A DNA stretch of 64,000 bases from Prochlorococcus marinus str. MIT 1013 (GTDB taxonomy: Bacteria; Cyanobacteriota; Cyanobacteriia; PCC-6307; Cyanobiaceae), in NCBI RefSeq assembly GCF_027359395.1, contig NZ_CP114778.1:1-64000 (forward strand), read 5' to 3'. The notes under the pieces were generated by a model that searched no databases, had not been told where the DNA came from, and saw only the letters and a list, made by a program, of their open reading frames with translations. Position numbers and translations under genes: made by a program. Below, piece after piece: positions 28,941 to 39,011 of this stretch (position 1 is the stretch's first letter; every line of letters begins with the position of its first letter).

Positions 28941-29543
28941 TTGGATACATACAAAAGACCAATTTTTCTTGTTCATGGTTTGTGGAACAATCCTAAATTA
29001 TTTGAAAAACTAATAAAAAAAACAAAAGAAAACGATTATGAATTGTACAGACCACATTTGCCACACAAATATGGGAAAACATCTCTTAGGCGTTTAGCTC
29101 GAGATCTTGATTCTAAGATTGAGGAGTTAGTGGGGACTGAAATTAAAATTGATATTGTTGGCTTTTCAATGGGTGGATTAATTAGTAGGTGTTGGTTGCA
29201 AAATCATAATGGTTTTTTAAGAACTAAACGTTTTTTTAGTATTGGTACGCCTCATTTTGGTACTTACACAGCTCAACTGATCCCTTCATTTTTGATGCCA
29301 GGTATTGCAGAGATGAAAAGAGGAAGTAGTTTATTATCTCAATTAAATAATGACTTAACTTCCTTAGAAAAGGTTGAATGTACTAGCTTTTTTACAAAAT
29401 GGGACTTGATGTCATTCCCAGGCTGGCAAGCAAAACTTTCTATTGGTAATTCCTATCATTTACCTGTGTTGACACATAAAGAATTGATCACAAACTCTAG
29501 TTCTCTAGATATTTTAGCCAAAAAGATTTTTAATAATAGCTAA
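28941..29543 (+). CDS. Lipase-like alpha/beta hydrolase
   Basis: 200 residues. The protein starts with the beta strand and oxyanion region PIFLVHGLWNNPKLF, has the nucleophile elbow GFSMGG (Ser), and a His candidate near LPVLTHKELI. This fits small triacylglycerol-lipase or PGAP1-like hydrolases. No signal peptide. TTG 28941 follows the folB stop with no gap. Its TAA stop shares three bases with the stop of the convergent prlC gene. Substrate unknown. Confidence 0.82.
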   Translation: MDTYKRPIFLVHGLWNNPKLFEKLIKKTKENDYELYRPHLPHKYGKTSLRRLARDLDSKIEELVGTEIKIDIVGFSMGGLISRCWLQNHNGFLRTKRFFSIGTPHFGTYTAQLIPSFLMPGIAEMKRGSSLLSQLNNDLTSLEKVECTSFFTKWDLMSFPGWQAKLSIGNSYHLPVLTHKELITNSSSLDILAKKIFNNS

Positions 29544-31651
29544 ATAAGACCACTATGTCTTATTAGAGCTTCAGTAGAGGGAAGTCTTCCTCTAAATTGT
29601 TTGAAAACCTTATTGGGTGAACGACTACCACCAAGACTAAGAATTGAATCGCGATATTTTTTACCAATCTTTCGGACTTTATCCTGATTAGAAAGGCCTG
29701 CCTCTTCAAATGCGGCAAAGGCATCAGCACTGAGCACCTCAGCCCATTTATAAGAGTAGTATCCAGCAGCATAGCCACCAGCAAAAATATGACTGAAAGC
29801 ACAGAGAAATTGATCTTCTGGAATGGGATCCATCACTGTTGTACTTTTTGCGATTTCTCTTCGTAACTCATCTGGGGAAATTTCTAAATCTTCATTCCAT
29901 CGACTATGGAGTTTTAGATCAGTAAGAGCAAAATGTATTTGCCTTAAAGTCGCAAGCCCAGAATTAAATGTTCTGCTCAGCCTTAATTTATTGATTTCCG
30001 ACTCTGGTAATGGCTCTTTCGTCTTCCAATGTATTGCTATTTCAGAAATCGTTTGATCCTCTAAGCACCAATTTTCCATGAATTGGCTTGCTAATTCGAC
30101 AGCATCCCATTCAACATTATTAATACCGGCTGCTTGAGGGTAATTTACAGTTGTCAGCATGTGCTGTAGTCCATGACCAAATTCATGGAAGAGAGTTTCT
30201 ACTTCTTCGAAACTCATCAGACTGGGTTTGTCCGAAATAGGAGGCGTTTGATTGCAGATTAAATAGGCTACTGGAAGAACAATCTCATTTTTGTTCTTTT
30301 GATTTCGACATAAGCATTCATCCATCCATGCGCCACCTCTTTTTGTAGCAGGACGACTGAAAGGATCTAGATAGAATGATGCAATTTTCTGGCCATCTAA
30401 ATTTTTAACATTAAAGAAACGGACATCCTCATGCCATAAAGGTGCTGTATTATTTACTTCATCAATTTCAATTTCAAAAAGTCGTTTGCATAAATTAAAT
30501 AGACCATTAAGAACTTGATCCAAAGGGAACCATGATCTGAGTTTTTCTTGGTCAAGATCGTATTTCTCTTTACGTAGAACTTCAGACCAAAAACTTATAT
30601 CCCATGGAGATAGCTCGAAATCGTCGCTTTCTCCATGGCTTTTGGCACACTCACGAAGTTGTGCAAGTTCTTTTTCAGCATGAGGCATTGCCGCTAATCG
30701 TAATTCTTCGAGTAACATCTCAACTGCTTCTTCATTGTCAGCCATCTTTGTAGCCAAACTAATTTCACACCAGTTTTTATATCCCAATGATTTGGCTTGC
30801 TTATTTCTGAGATCTAAAATTTCTTCAATTATTTTTTTATTGTTAATTTTTCCATCGCTAGCTCTACTTACAAAAGCTCTATATACTTTTTCTCTAACTT
30901 GTCGATCTTTTGCATACGTCTGAAAAGGTATATAGCTAGGTAAATCCAAGCCAACTCTCCATGGGCCACTTGAGGCTGTAGGTTCATTCCCCTCTCCATT
31001 CTTGTCACCAGCTTCCTTCGCGGCAAGAGCCAATGTTTCAATAGCTCTCTCAGGAAGCCCCTCAACTTCTGAGATGTTTTTTAATAAAAGACTCCAATTT
31101 TTAGTTGCATCCAATACATTGTTGCTAAATGTAGTTGATAACTCAGCTAATCGCTCACTGCGAGAGTTAAATAGTCTTTTCTCATCAACCTCTAGACCAA
31201 TTCCTTTATTTTTCATAGTTACTAGCTCTGTCTCAATTATTCTTATTTGTGTTTCATCCTTTATGTTTCCATTCTCTTTTAAATTTGAGAGCGCCTTGAA
31301 AATCACTTCGTTTTGAGCAAGCTGATTACTAAATCTAACGATCGTAGGTTGCTGATTTGAATGAACTTCACGTAGTTCGGAGGAATTGCAAACAGCATTC
31401 AGGTGACTTACAACTCCCCAACTCCATCTAAGTTTTTCACCTATTTCATAAAGCTGAGGCATTACATCTTCCCAGCTTATAAAGCTTTTGGTTGATAATT
31501 TTTCTTTGAGTTGTTCTTCGAGGTTGTTTAATTTTTTATTTAGATCTTTTATCAGTTTGGGTATATTTTCAGTGATCTCTTTAGGGGTGATTTTATCGTA
31601 ATCAGGAAGACCTTCACCTTTTAATAGTGCTGTTGGCTTACTTGAAGTCAT
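29540..31651 (-). CDS. prlC: Oligopeptidase A (M3 family metallopeptidase)
   Basis: A cytoplasmic zinc endopeptidase that degrades short peptides, including cleaved signal peptides. The 703 residues are mostly helical, with the zinc site FHEFGHGLQHML (HEFGH near 486-490) and the third ligand Glu further on in NNVEWDAVELASQFMENW. The C-terminal GGYAAGYYSYKWAEVLSADAF is also typical. Length matches E. coli PrlC. It is the last gene of the long minus-strand run from 38.8 kb. Confidence 0.95.
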   Translation of the reverse strand: MTSSKPTALLKGEGLPDYDKITPKEITENIPKLIKDLNKKLNNLEEQLKEKLSTKSFISWEDVMPQLYEIGEKLRWSWGVVSHLNAVCNSSELREVHSNQQPTIVRFSNQLAQNEVIFKALSNLKENGNIKDETQIRIIETELVTMKNKGIGLEVDEKRLFNSRSERLAELSTTFSNNVLDATKNWSLLLKNISEVEGLPERAIETLALAAKEAGDKNGEGNEPTASSGPWRVGLDLPSYIPFQTYAKDRQVREKVYRAFVSRASDGKINNKKIIEEILDLRNKQAKSLGYKNWCEISLATKMADNEEAVEMLLEELRLAAMPHAEKELAQLRECAKSHGESDDFELSPWDISFWSEVLRKEKYDLDQEKLRSWFPLDQVLNGLFNLCKRLFEIEIDEVNNTAPLWHEDVRFFNVKNLDGQKIASFYLDPFSRPATKRGGAWMDECLCRNQKNKNEIVLPVAYLICNQTPPISDKPSLMSFEEVETLFHEFGHGLQHMLTTVNYPQAAGINNVEWDAVELASQFMENWCLEDQTISEIAIHWKTKEPLPESEINKLRLSRTFNSGLATLRQIHFALTDLKLHSRWNEDLEISPDELRREIAKSTTVMDPIPEDQFLCAFSHIFAGGYAAGYYSYKWAEVLSADAFAAFEEAGLSNQDKVRKIGKKYRDSILSLGGSRSPNKVFKQFRGRLPSTEALIRHSGLI

Positions 31652-31667
31652 TTTTTGAAATCAATAA

Positions 31668-33242
31668 CTAACTAATTGGTACAAGGTTATTGGTAATTAA
31701 TGATTGTGCGAGAGCATTCGTTGATACCTCATACAAATCAATTGCTATTCTTGGCCAAAAACCTATTACTAATGTAGGAACTAAGAGGCTTAAACCTATT
31801 GAAAGCTCTCTAGCATCCATTTCTTTGACTATTGATAACGCTGGTATCCTAGGTCCAAAGAATACTCTTCTACACATTGAGAGAAGGTATATAGGAGTTA
31901 GAACTAGTCCAATAGCTGCTAGAAGGATTGTTATTGCTCTGAATAGAGATGTGAATCCCTCTTGGCTTGTTATGCCTAGGAAAACTGTGATTTCACTTAT
32001 AAATCCACTCATTCCTGGTAAGGCAAGTGATGCTAAAGAACTGGCCAAGAAGAATGCAAAAGTGATTGGTAAAGCCTTGGCTAGACCGCCCATGTTGGGG
32101 ATTGAAAGAGTGTTGGTTCTTTCATAAAAACTTCCGGTAACAAAAAACATTGCCGCAGCAATTAGTCCATGGCTGATCATTTGGAGCATCGCTCCACTGA
32201 TTCCAAGGGCATTAACTGCGCCAATTCCAACAAGAACAAAACCCATATGACTAACAGAACTGCAGGCTATGCGCCTTTTTACATTGTTTTGAGCAAAAGC
32301 ATTAAGAGCACCATAAATAATATTTACTATTCCAATGATGATTAGAGCTGGAGCGAGTATTAAATGAGTATCAGGTAAAATTTGTACATTAAATCTTAAG
32401 AGAGCATAACCTCCCATTTTTAATAAAATACCAGCTAATAGCATTGAAACAGGTGCATTTGCCTCCCCATGAGCATCGGGCAGCCAGGTATGAAGTGGAA
32501 AGATAGGAAGCTTCACTCCAAAACCAATTAAAAACCCTAAATAACAAAATATCCCAAAATTCCCAGTAAAAGATTTGGATGCGATTTCACTTAAATTAAA
32601 GGTAAATTGATCTCCAGAGAGAGCTAAAGCAAGCCCACTAATTAATATCAGAAGGGAAGCAAGTGCTGTGTAAAGAATGAATTTTGTGGCTGCATAAAGT
32701 TTTCTTTTGCCTCCCCAAATAGCAATTAATAAATAGACAGGAACAAGTTCGAGTTCCCAAGCTAAAAAGAATAGTAGGAAATCTTGTGATAGGAAAACTA
32801 AAGCTTGGGCTGAAGCTTGTATCAGTAATAAAGCAAAGTAAAGTCGTGTTTTTTCTTTTACTTTCCAACTGGCTGCTGCCGATAAAAAAGTTATTAGCCC
32901 GCTTAGGACTACCAGCGGTGCGGATATCCCGTCTACTCCTAATGACCATTCGAGTCCTATTGAAGGAAGCCATTGAAGCCTTTCAACCAACTGCAGACTT
33001 TCGCTACTTGGATCAAACAAATTGGCAAAAGCCAATAGAATTATGAGAAAATCGGCAAGTAAAATAACTAGAGCTATATTTCTTGGAAGGTTTGAATTTT
33101 TACTTTCTTGCGTTGGAAGGAAAGGCATTATCAATGCTCCAACTAAAGGGAGGAGCACAATAAGTGAAAGCCATGGAAATACTGTCTGAGAATCAATACT
33201 CATAGGCAGATTGGCATCCATAATTTGGGGCAACTCAGCCAT
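31668..33242 (-). CDS. ndhD: NAD(P)H-quinone oxidoreductase subunit 4 (NdhD)
   Basis: A proton-pumping antiporter-like subunit of the thylakoid NDH-1 complex. The 524-residue protein has about 14 membrane helices and family landmarks: [40 protein letters not shown] with the key Glu, [22 protein letters not shown], and [14 protein letters not shown]. ndhF is not beside it, so the D1/D2 (respiration and cyclic flow) versus D3/D4 (CO2 uptake) type is not settled by context. It lies 36 bases after thrB and 16 before prlC. Confidence 0.96.
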   Translation of the reverse strand: MAELPQIMDANLPMSIDSQTVFPWLSLIVLLPLVGALIMPFLPTQESKNSNLPRNIALVILLADFLIILLAFANLFDPSSESLQLVERLQWLPSIGLEWSLGVDGISAPLVVLSGLITFLSAAASWKVKEKTRLYFALLLIQASAQALVFLSQDFLLFFLAWELELVPVYLLIAIWGGKRKLYAATKFILYTALASLLILISGLALALSGDQFTFNLSEIASKSFTGNFGIFCYLGFLIGFGVKLPIFPLHTWLPDAHGEANAPVSMLLAGILLKMGGYALLRFNVQILPDTHLILAPALIIIGIVNIIYGALNAFAQNNVKRRIACSSVSHMGFVLVGIGAVNALGISGAMLQMISHGLIAAAMFFVTGSFYERTNTLSIPNMGGLAKALPITFAFFLASSLASLALPGMSGFISEITVFLGITSQEGFTSLFRAITILLAAIGLVLTPIYLLSMCRRVFFGPRIPALSIVKEMDARELSIGLSLLVPTLVIGFWPRIAIDLYEVSTNALAQSLITNNLVPIS

Positions 33243-33278
33243 AAAGCTATCAGTTTTTGTTCGTTTTCATGAGTAGAA

Positions 33279-34226
33279 CTACCCAAAGGTGTTTGAAATG
33301 CATTCGCTGCCTCTGAGTTGAAGGCTCATTAAAGGAGCACGACTTGCTACACCAGCAGCTTCCCAGGCTTTGACCATTGCGACACTGACTTCTCGGCCTT
33401 TAGTCGCTTTGCACAATGCAAGAATGCTTGGTCCTGCTCCACTAATTGCACATCCTAAAGCTCCGGCAGCCTTTGCTGCTTCTCTTACCTCTAAGCCACC
33501 TTTTATCAATCCCCATCTGTAAGGTTCATGAAGCTTATCGTGCATGCCATCTGCAATTAGATCCTCATTCCCTGTTCTTAGTCCTTGAAGTAGAAGAGTA
33601 AGCGCACCTAAATTTATTACTGCATCATTAACGGGGATATTTTCAGGCATTACACGTCTCGCTTCGCTGGTGCTAAGTCGAATAGATGGGATTGCAACCA
33701 CTGCTTTTATTGATTGATCCCAATCACAGCGGACTACGCGCCATCTATCGCTTGCAGTTTTAGCTGTCACGCAAAGACCTCCTATTAATGATGGAACAAC
33801 ATTGTCTGGATGACCTTCTATATCTATTGCTAGTTCCAATAATTTTTCTTTAGGCAAAGGATATCCAGCAAGTGCATTCGCTCCAACTAATCCTGCCACG
33901 ATTGCTGTAGCACTGCTTCCAAGCCCTCTTGCAGGAGGCACAGCTAATTTTACTCTTGCTTCAAGAGCGACAGGCTCTACACCTGCAGTTCTCCAAACTC
34001 TCTGCGCGGCTCGATAGAAAAGGTTTTCAGGACCGCCTCTTAAATGATTGCCTTCAGTACTTTCCATTATTAATTCAAACCTTTCAGCATTACCCTCAAT
34101 TCTTTTAATGGTGAATTGATTGGAAAGATCCAATGCTGCTCCAAGGCAATCAAACCCTGGTCCAATATTGGCTGTAGTAGAAGGAACTTCTACTACGACA
34201 GTTTGTCCTATTTTTGGCGGCCCCAT
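33279..34226 (-). CDS. thrB: Homoserine kinase
   Basis: ThrB phosphorylates homoserine on the way to threonine. The 315-residue GHMP kinase has the N-terminal VEVPSTTANIGPGFDCLGAA motif, the ATP-binding glycine/serine loop PPARGLGSSATAIVAG, and the C-terminal GCAISGAGPSILAL motif. Length is typical. It follows glk by 11 bases and precedes ndhD on the minus strand. Confidence 0.97.
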   Translation of the reverse strand: MGPPKIGQTVVVEVPSTTANIGPGFDCLGAALDLSNQFTIKRIEGNAERFELIMESTEGNHLRGGPENLFYRAAQRVWRTAGVEPVALEARVKLAVPPARGLGSSATAIVAGLVGANALAGYPLPKEKLLELAIDIEGHPDNVVPSLIGGLCVTAKTASDRWRVVRCDWDQSIKAVVAIPSIRLSTSEARRVMPENIPVNDAVINLGALTLLLQGLRTGNEDLIADGMHDKLHEPYRWGLIKGGLEVREAAKAAGALGCAISGAGPSILALCKATKGREVSVAMVKAWEAAGVASRAPLMSLQLRGSECISNTFG

Positions 34227-34237
34227 GTTTTTATTCT

Positions 34238-35281
34238 TTAGCTAAGTCTCCCATTTGATTCGGCACTTAAGCGTGCTCTGCAAGCCGAACTGAATAATGT
34301 CGCTTCTGGATCTTTAAGAACAATCAATGGGATTTCCTTTAAATAAGATTGAAAGCGACCTTTATTACTAAATGCATTAAGGAAGTTAGAAGAGTTTATT
34401 CCATCGAGGTTTTTTGCTGCTGTTCCACCTGAAATCCATAACCCTGAGGAGCAAAGTTCTTGTAAGGCCAGGTCTCCAGCTGCAGCTCCATAAGCATTTA
34501 GCCATAATCGCAAAGCTTCAGACATTAATTTGTCTCCGCTATTTGCTTTTTCCCAAACAAGTGCGGGTAAATCTTTGAAAGCTGATTTGTCACTATCCAT
34601 TTTTTTTAAAGTTTCCTGAAGTGGGTGGTTTTCATTTATTGGATCATCCAATTTCCATCTGGCAATCATTCCAAGGCCAGTCCCACTAACTATTCTTTCA
34701 ATCGATACTCTTTGAATATTCAGCTTCTTTTTTATCCATTTGACTAATTCCCATTCGTTCTCTGTTCTTGGGGAAAATTCCCGATGACCCCCTTCACTTG
34801 GAAATATGAAAATGCTTTTAGGTGTAATTAATCCTCTGGACATTCCTAAGCCAGTCCCAGCTCCGATAATTGCAACTAATTTTTGATTGTTTTTGTAATC
34901 AGAATTTAATGTTCCTTGGATCACCTCATATTGAGATTTGTTGAAAAATGGTATTCCATATATTAAAACTGAGAAATCATTTATTAATTCAATATTATTT
35001 ATTTTTGAAAGATGAGATAATTCTTCTGTTTCAATATTCCATTCTAAATTTGTAATCTTAACTTTCTGGCCTTTTATTGGGCCTGCTACTCCAATGCAAA
35101 CATATTCTGGGAGTGATATATTATCTGGTAAATGTTTAATAAAATCTTCAAATATTGAGTAAAAAGATTTCCATTTTGATGAAATATAGTACTTTTCAAA
35201 TAATTTCTTTGGATAGTTCGCGTTTGAATAAACAGCTAATATTGTTTTTGTCCCTCCAACGTCTCCAGAAAGTAAATTCAT
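34238..35281 (-). CDS. glk: Glucokinase
   Basis: This bacterial glucokinase (ROK-independent, E. coli Glk type) phosphorylates glucose with ATP. The 347-residue protein starts with the phosphate-binding GDVGGTKTILAVY, has LINDFSVLIYGI with the catalytic Asp, the adenosine motif AIIGAGTGLGMS and FPSEGGHREFSPR, and the C-terminal GLWISGGTAAKNL. It sits between thrS and thrB with short gaps and is probably co-transcribed. In this organism it would feed imported or glycogen-derived glucose into metabolism. Confidence 0.94.
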   Translation of the reverse strand: MNLLSGDVGGTKTILAVYSNANYPKKLFEKYYISSKWKSFYSIFEDFIKHLPDNISLPEYVCIGVAGPIKGQKVKITNLEWNIETEELSHLSKINNIELINDFSVLIYGIPFFNKSQYEVIQGTLNSDYKNNQKLVAIIGAGTGLGMSRGLITPKSIFIFPSEGGHREFSPRTENEWELVKWIKKKLNIQRVSIERIVSGTGLGMIARWKLDDPINENHPLQETLKKMDSDKSAFKDLPALVWEKANSGDKLMSEALRLWLNAYGAAAGDLALQELCSSGLWISGGTAAKNLDGINSSNFLNAFSNKGRFQSYLKEIPLIVLKDPEATLFSSACRARLSAESNGRLS

Positions 35282-35304
35282 TAGTTATTAAAATCGTTTT
35301 TGAT

Positions 35305-37230
35305 TTAGGATTGATTAACTTGTATACCTTTTTTGCTAATTGATTCGTCAATTATTAATTTAAACTTGTCTATACTCATATTCCCAAGATCTTTACCTTC
35401 TCTTGTCCTTACTGAGATTTCATTATTCTCTTCTTCCTTGTCTCCAATAATTATCAAGAAAGGTATCCTTTGCATAGTATGTTCTCGTATTTTAAAACCG
35501 ACTTTTTCATTTCTGATATCAATTTCAGCTCTGAACCCAAAGTCCACTAATTTATCTTTAGCACTAAAACATGCTTCATTATTTCTATCAGTTATTCCCA
35601 TAATCATTATTTGAACAGGTGATAACCATGTAGGAAAATTCCCTGAATAATTCTCAATTAAAATCCCAATAAATCTTTCAAAAGAACCTAAAATAGCTCT
35701 GTGAAGCATTACAGGTGTTTGTTTCCTTCCTGTAATATCTATATAACTTGCATTGAGCCTTTGAGGCATGGAGAAATCTACTTGAATTGTTCCGCACTGC
35801 CATACTCTGTTGAGACAATCTTTTAAGGAGAATTCTATTTTTGGACCATAGAAGGCACCTTCTCCAGGGAGTAGCGACCAATCTAATCCTTTTGAATCAA
35901 GTGCCTCAGATAAGGCTTTTTCTGATTTGTCCCAGATATCATCACTCCCAACCCTTTTCTCTGGTCTTGTTGAGAGCTTAATAAGAATTGAATTAAAGCC
36001 AAAGGTTTTATAAACCTCAAATACCAAATCAATAAAATTTTGGACTTCTTCTTGGATTTGTTCATCGGTACAAAATATGTGTGCATCATCTTGAACAAAA
36101 TTTCTTACCCTCATTAAGCCATGAAGTGCACCAGAAGGCTCATTGCGATGACAAGAACCAAATTCAGAAAGTCTAATAGGAAGATCTCGATAGCTTTTTA
36201 AACCTTGATTGAATATTTGTATGTGGCATGGACAATTCATAGGTTTTATTGCATATTCCCTGTTCTCTGAAGTTGTAGTAAACATATCTTCTTTGAATTT
36301 ATCCCAATGGCCTGATTTCTCCCAAAGACTTCTATCAACTACTTGCGGAGATTTAACTTCTTGATAATCATATTTTGTAATAGTTTCCCGAATAAAATCT
36401 TCTAAAATCCTATAAATAGTCCACCCTTTAGGGTGCCAAAAAACCATACCGGGTGCTTCTTCTTGTGAGTGAAAAAGTGAATACTTTTTTCCTAATTTTC
36501 TATGATCTCTTTTCTCAGCTTCTTCAATGCTAGAGATATATTCTTTTAATTCTTTAGAGCTTTTCCAGGCTGTTCCATATATTCTTTGTAGCATTTCATT
36601 ATTAGAGTCTCCGCGCCAATAAGCCCCGGATACTTTCATTAGCTTAAATACTCTTAGATGCCTTGTATTTGGCACATGAGGACCTCTGCACATATCAATA
36701 TATTCTTGATGTCTGTATAACTTTATGATTTCATTTTTAGGGATATTTTTAACTATGTCTAGCTTGAAAATTTCACCTCTATCAGTAAAAACTTCTGTTG
36801 CTTTCTCTGGACTAACTATTTCAACACCTACATTATAATCTCTATTAACTAACTCTTTCATTCTTTTCTCAATTTTGAGAAGATCATCAGGAGTAAAGGT
36901 ATCTTTATAAGAAATATCATAATAAAAACCATCTTCAATTACTGGCCCTATTGCCATTTTTGCTTCGGGGTATAATTGCTTTACAGCATGTCCAAGAAGA
37001 TGAGCGAATGAATGTCTAATAATTTCTAGTCCTTCATTATCTTTAGATGTAATAATCTTTATATGAGAATTTTGAGTTATAGGAATACAAGTATCAATTA
37101 ATTCCCCATTCACTTTTCCGGCTAGCGCTGCTTTTGCTAAACCAGGACCAATTTCTGATGCTATTTGGTCAATTGTGACAGCGGAATCATATTTTTTTTC
37201 AGTTCCATCAGGTAATGTAATTATTGGCAT
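35305..37230 (-). CDS. thrS: Threonyl-tRNA synthetase
   Basis: A class II synthetase that charges tRNA-Thr. The 641 residues show the N-terminal TGS domain (1-60), the editing domain with [11 protein letters not shown] and [13 protein letters not shown], the class II catalytic core ([12 protein letters not shown]; motif 2 region [20 protein letters not shown]; motif 3 region [13 protein letters not shown]) and the anticodon-binding domain (about 540-641). All parts are complete. It is six bases downstream of trpS. Confidence 0.98.
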   Translation of the reverse strand: MPIITLPDGTEKKYDSAVTIDQIASEIGPGLAKAALAGKVNGELIDTCIPITQNSHIKIITSKDNEGLEIIRHSFAHLLGHAVKQLYPEAKMAIGPVIEDGFYYDISYKDTFTPDDLLKIEKRMKELVNRDYNVGVEIVSPEKATEVFTDRGEIFKLDIVKNIPKNEIIKLYRHQEYIDMCRGPHVPNTRHLRVFKLMKVSGAYWRGDSNNEMLQRIYGTAWKSSKELKEYISSIEEAEKRDHRKLGKKYSLFHSQEEAPGMVFWHPKGWTIYRILEDFIRETITKYDYQEVKSPQVVDRSLWEKSGHWDKFKEDMFTTTSENREYAIKPMNCPCHIQIFNQGLKSYRDLPIRLSEFGSCHRNEPSGALHGLMRVRNFVQDDAHIFCTDEQIQEEVQNFIDLVFEVYKTFGFNSILIKLSTRPEKRVGSDDIWDKSEKALSEALDSKGLDWSLLPGEGAFYGPKIEFSLKDCLNRVWQCGTIQVDFSMPQRLNASYIDITGRKQTPVMLHRAILGSFERFIGILIENYSGNFPTWLSPVQIMIMGITDRNNEACFSAKDKLVDFGFRAEIDIRNEKVGFKIREHTMQRIPFLIIIGDKEEENNEISVRTREGKDLGNMSIDKFKLIIDESISKKGIQVNQS

Positions 37231-37236
37231 AATTTT

Positions 37237-38250
37237 CTACAAATTCGAAGTAAATCCTAGAGCTTCTTTGACTCTATTTAATGTTAACTTAGAAACCTCC
37301 TCGGCAGTAAATTTGCCTTTATTTAGTATTCTTTTTAACTCTTCTGGGTCATTCATTAATTCTTTATATTTTTCTTGAATAGGTTTAAGAACGTTAATCA
37401 TTGCCTCTGTAAATTCTGGTTTGAATTTACCCCAGCCTATTTCTGCGCAATACTCAGCTGCTTTTTCTCTGCCTAGGCCGGAAATTATAGAATAAATTGT
37501 TAAAAGATTATCAGCTTCAGGTCTTGAAGGATTTCCGAATTCTAATCCTAATTCTGAGTCGGTTTTTGCACGTTTTATTTTTTTAGTAATTACATCTGGA
37601 CTGTCTAATAAAGTAATCCTACTATTTTCATTTGGGTCGCTTTTACTCATTTTCTTTGTTCCGTCTGTCAGACTCATGACTTTGGAGCACTCTTTCAAAA
37701 TTAAGGGATTTGGAACTTTAAGTATTGGATTTTCTTTTGTTCCGAATTTTGAATTAACTCGTTGAGAAGCAATATCTCTCGCAAGCTCTAGATGCTGCTT
37801 TTGATCTTCTCCAACAGGAACCAAATCAGCGTCATAGAGAAGAATATCCGCTGCCATAAGGACTGGATAATCTAATAATCCAATAGATACATTGTCGCCT
37901 TGTTTAATTGACTTTTCCTTGAACTGAATCATTCTCTCCATCCAGTTCAAAGGAGTTAAGCAATTTAATATCCAGCAAAGCTCGCTATGTGCGCTTATCT
38001 GACTTTGAATGAATATTGAGCATTTATCAGGATTCATCCCACAAGCGATATACAAAGCCGCTGTAGATAAAGAATTTTGATGAAGAGATTTTGGGTCATG
38101 CGGAATAGTTATCGCATGAAGATCAACAACGCAGACAAATGTTTCATAATTTTCTTGTAATTCAACCCAATTTCTTATTGCTCCAAGCCAATTACCAATA
38201 TGAACATCTCCTGTGGGTTGAACACCAGATAAGACTCGCTTCTGATTCAC
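37237..38250 (-). CDS. trpS: Tryptophanyl-tRNA synthetase
   Basis: A class I synthetase that charges tRNA-Trp. The 337 residues have the HIGH-type motif GDVHIGNWLGA (14-24), the conserved LNCLTPLNWMERM region, PVGEDQKQHLELARDIA for Trp and ATP binding, and the KMSKS loop KKMSKSDPNE. The start is GTG, which begins on the base right after the stop of the upstream RG-rich protein gene. Together with thrS it forms a synthetase pair in a large operon. Confidence 0.97.
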   Translation of the reverse strand: MNQKRVLSGVQPTGDVHIGNWLGAIRNWVELQENYETFVCVVDLHAITIPHDPKSLHQNSLSTAALYIACGMNPDKCSIFIQSQISAHSELCWILNCLTPLNWMERMIQFKEKSIKQGDNVSIGLLDYPVLMAADILLYDADLVPVGEDQKQHLELARDIASQRVNSKFGTKENPILKVPNPLILKECSKVMSLTDGTKKMSKSDPNENSRITLLDSPDVITKKIKRAKTDSELGLEFGNPSRPEADNLLTIYSIISGLGREKAAEYCAEIGWGKFKPEFTEAMINVLKPIQEKYKELMNDPEELKRILNKGKFTAEEVSKLTLNRVKEALGFTSNL

Positions 38251-38775
38251 TTATCCTTGCTCGCTTGTATTTGTGGAATCATCTTCATTTGAACTTGCTT
38301 CTGTTGCTTGATCATTATCTTTTTCTGCAGGATCTTGAGCAACATTGTTTGCCTGATCAGTATCAGCCACCTCTTGTTCTTTAACTGGTTTTTCTGGTCG
38401 TGCAAAAGGGTTGGGCTTTGTGTTGGCTGAGTTGTTATTTTCACCATTATAGTTTCCCCTGTTACCCCTGCCTCTTCTTTGGTCATTGGCGGGCGCTTGA
38501 GACCTATATTCGTTGACTAAATTTTCAAGATTTCCATCTTCAAGCATTTGGGCAAGAGTTCTTACTGCGAAACCTAAAACAGCAACAGTAGAACGAAGAT
38601 TAAAGGCTTCTTGTAATGATCTAGCTGCTCGCATTTCATTATCACTTAAGCGAATACGAAAGCCTCCCTCTCTATTGTTAGGACCTCGGCCACCTCTGAA
38701 ATTACTACGACCATTTTGTCTTTGGTTTTGGAAATCGCCACCACCTGACTGATTATTGGTGTAAGAGTCACCCAT
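38251..38775 (-). CDS. Ribbon-helix-helix-like core with RG-rich, disordered flanks
   Basis: About 174 residues, not recognised by name. The N-terminal 45 residues are low-complexity (Asn, Gln, Gly, Arg) with RGG/RG repeats. The central 45 (from FRIRLSDNEMRAARSLQEAF to AVRTLAQML) read like a beta strand and two helices, the ribbon-helix-helix pattern. The C-terminal 90 start with a second RG patch (QRRGRGNRGNYNGE) and become Asn/Asp/Glu-rich. This looks like a nucleic-acid-binding protein with RGG-type tails, which is inference. ATG 38775 is preferred over an upstream TTG (38799). It abuts trpS with no gap. Confidence 0.7.
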   Translation of the reverse strand: MGDSYTNNQSGGGDFQNQRQNGRSNFRGGRGPNNREGGFRIRLSDNEMRAARSLQEAFNLRSTVAVLGFAVRTLAQMLEDGNLENLVNEYRSQAPANDQRRGRGNRGNYNGENNNSANTKPNPFARPEKPVKEQEVADTDQANNVAQDPAEKDNDQATEASSNEDDSTNTSEQG

Positions 38776-39011
38776 GAACATATTTGCCAATAGGGGCAAG
38801 TGTGACGCATAGCCGGTACTTTTGCGACATATTTGAATATCTTGATTAGCACTTTCACATCTAATGATATTGATCCCAGCTGAATGATTTGATTTCTTTA
38901 GGCATAAATGTTTCTTCTTAAAAACGTAAAACCTTCTTTCTTTGCGGTTATTAAGGGAAAATTTGCTTTAAAATGAAAGTTAGCTAAGAAGAAACTGTAT
39001 CTATTGAAATC

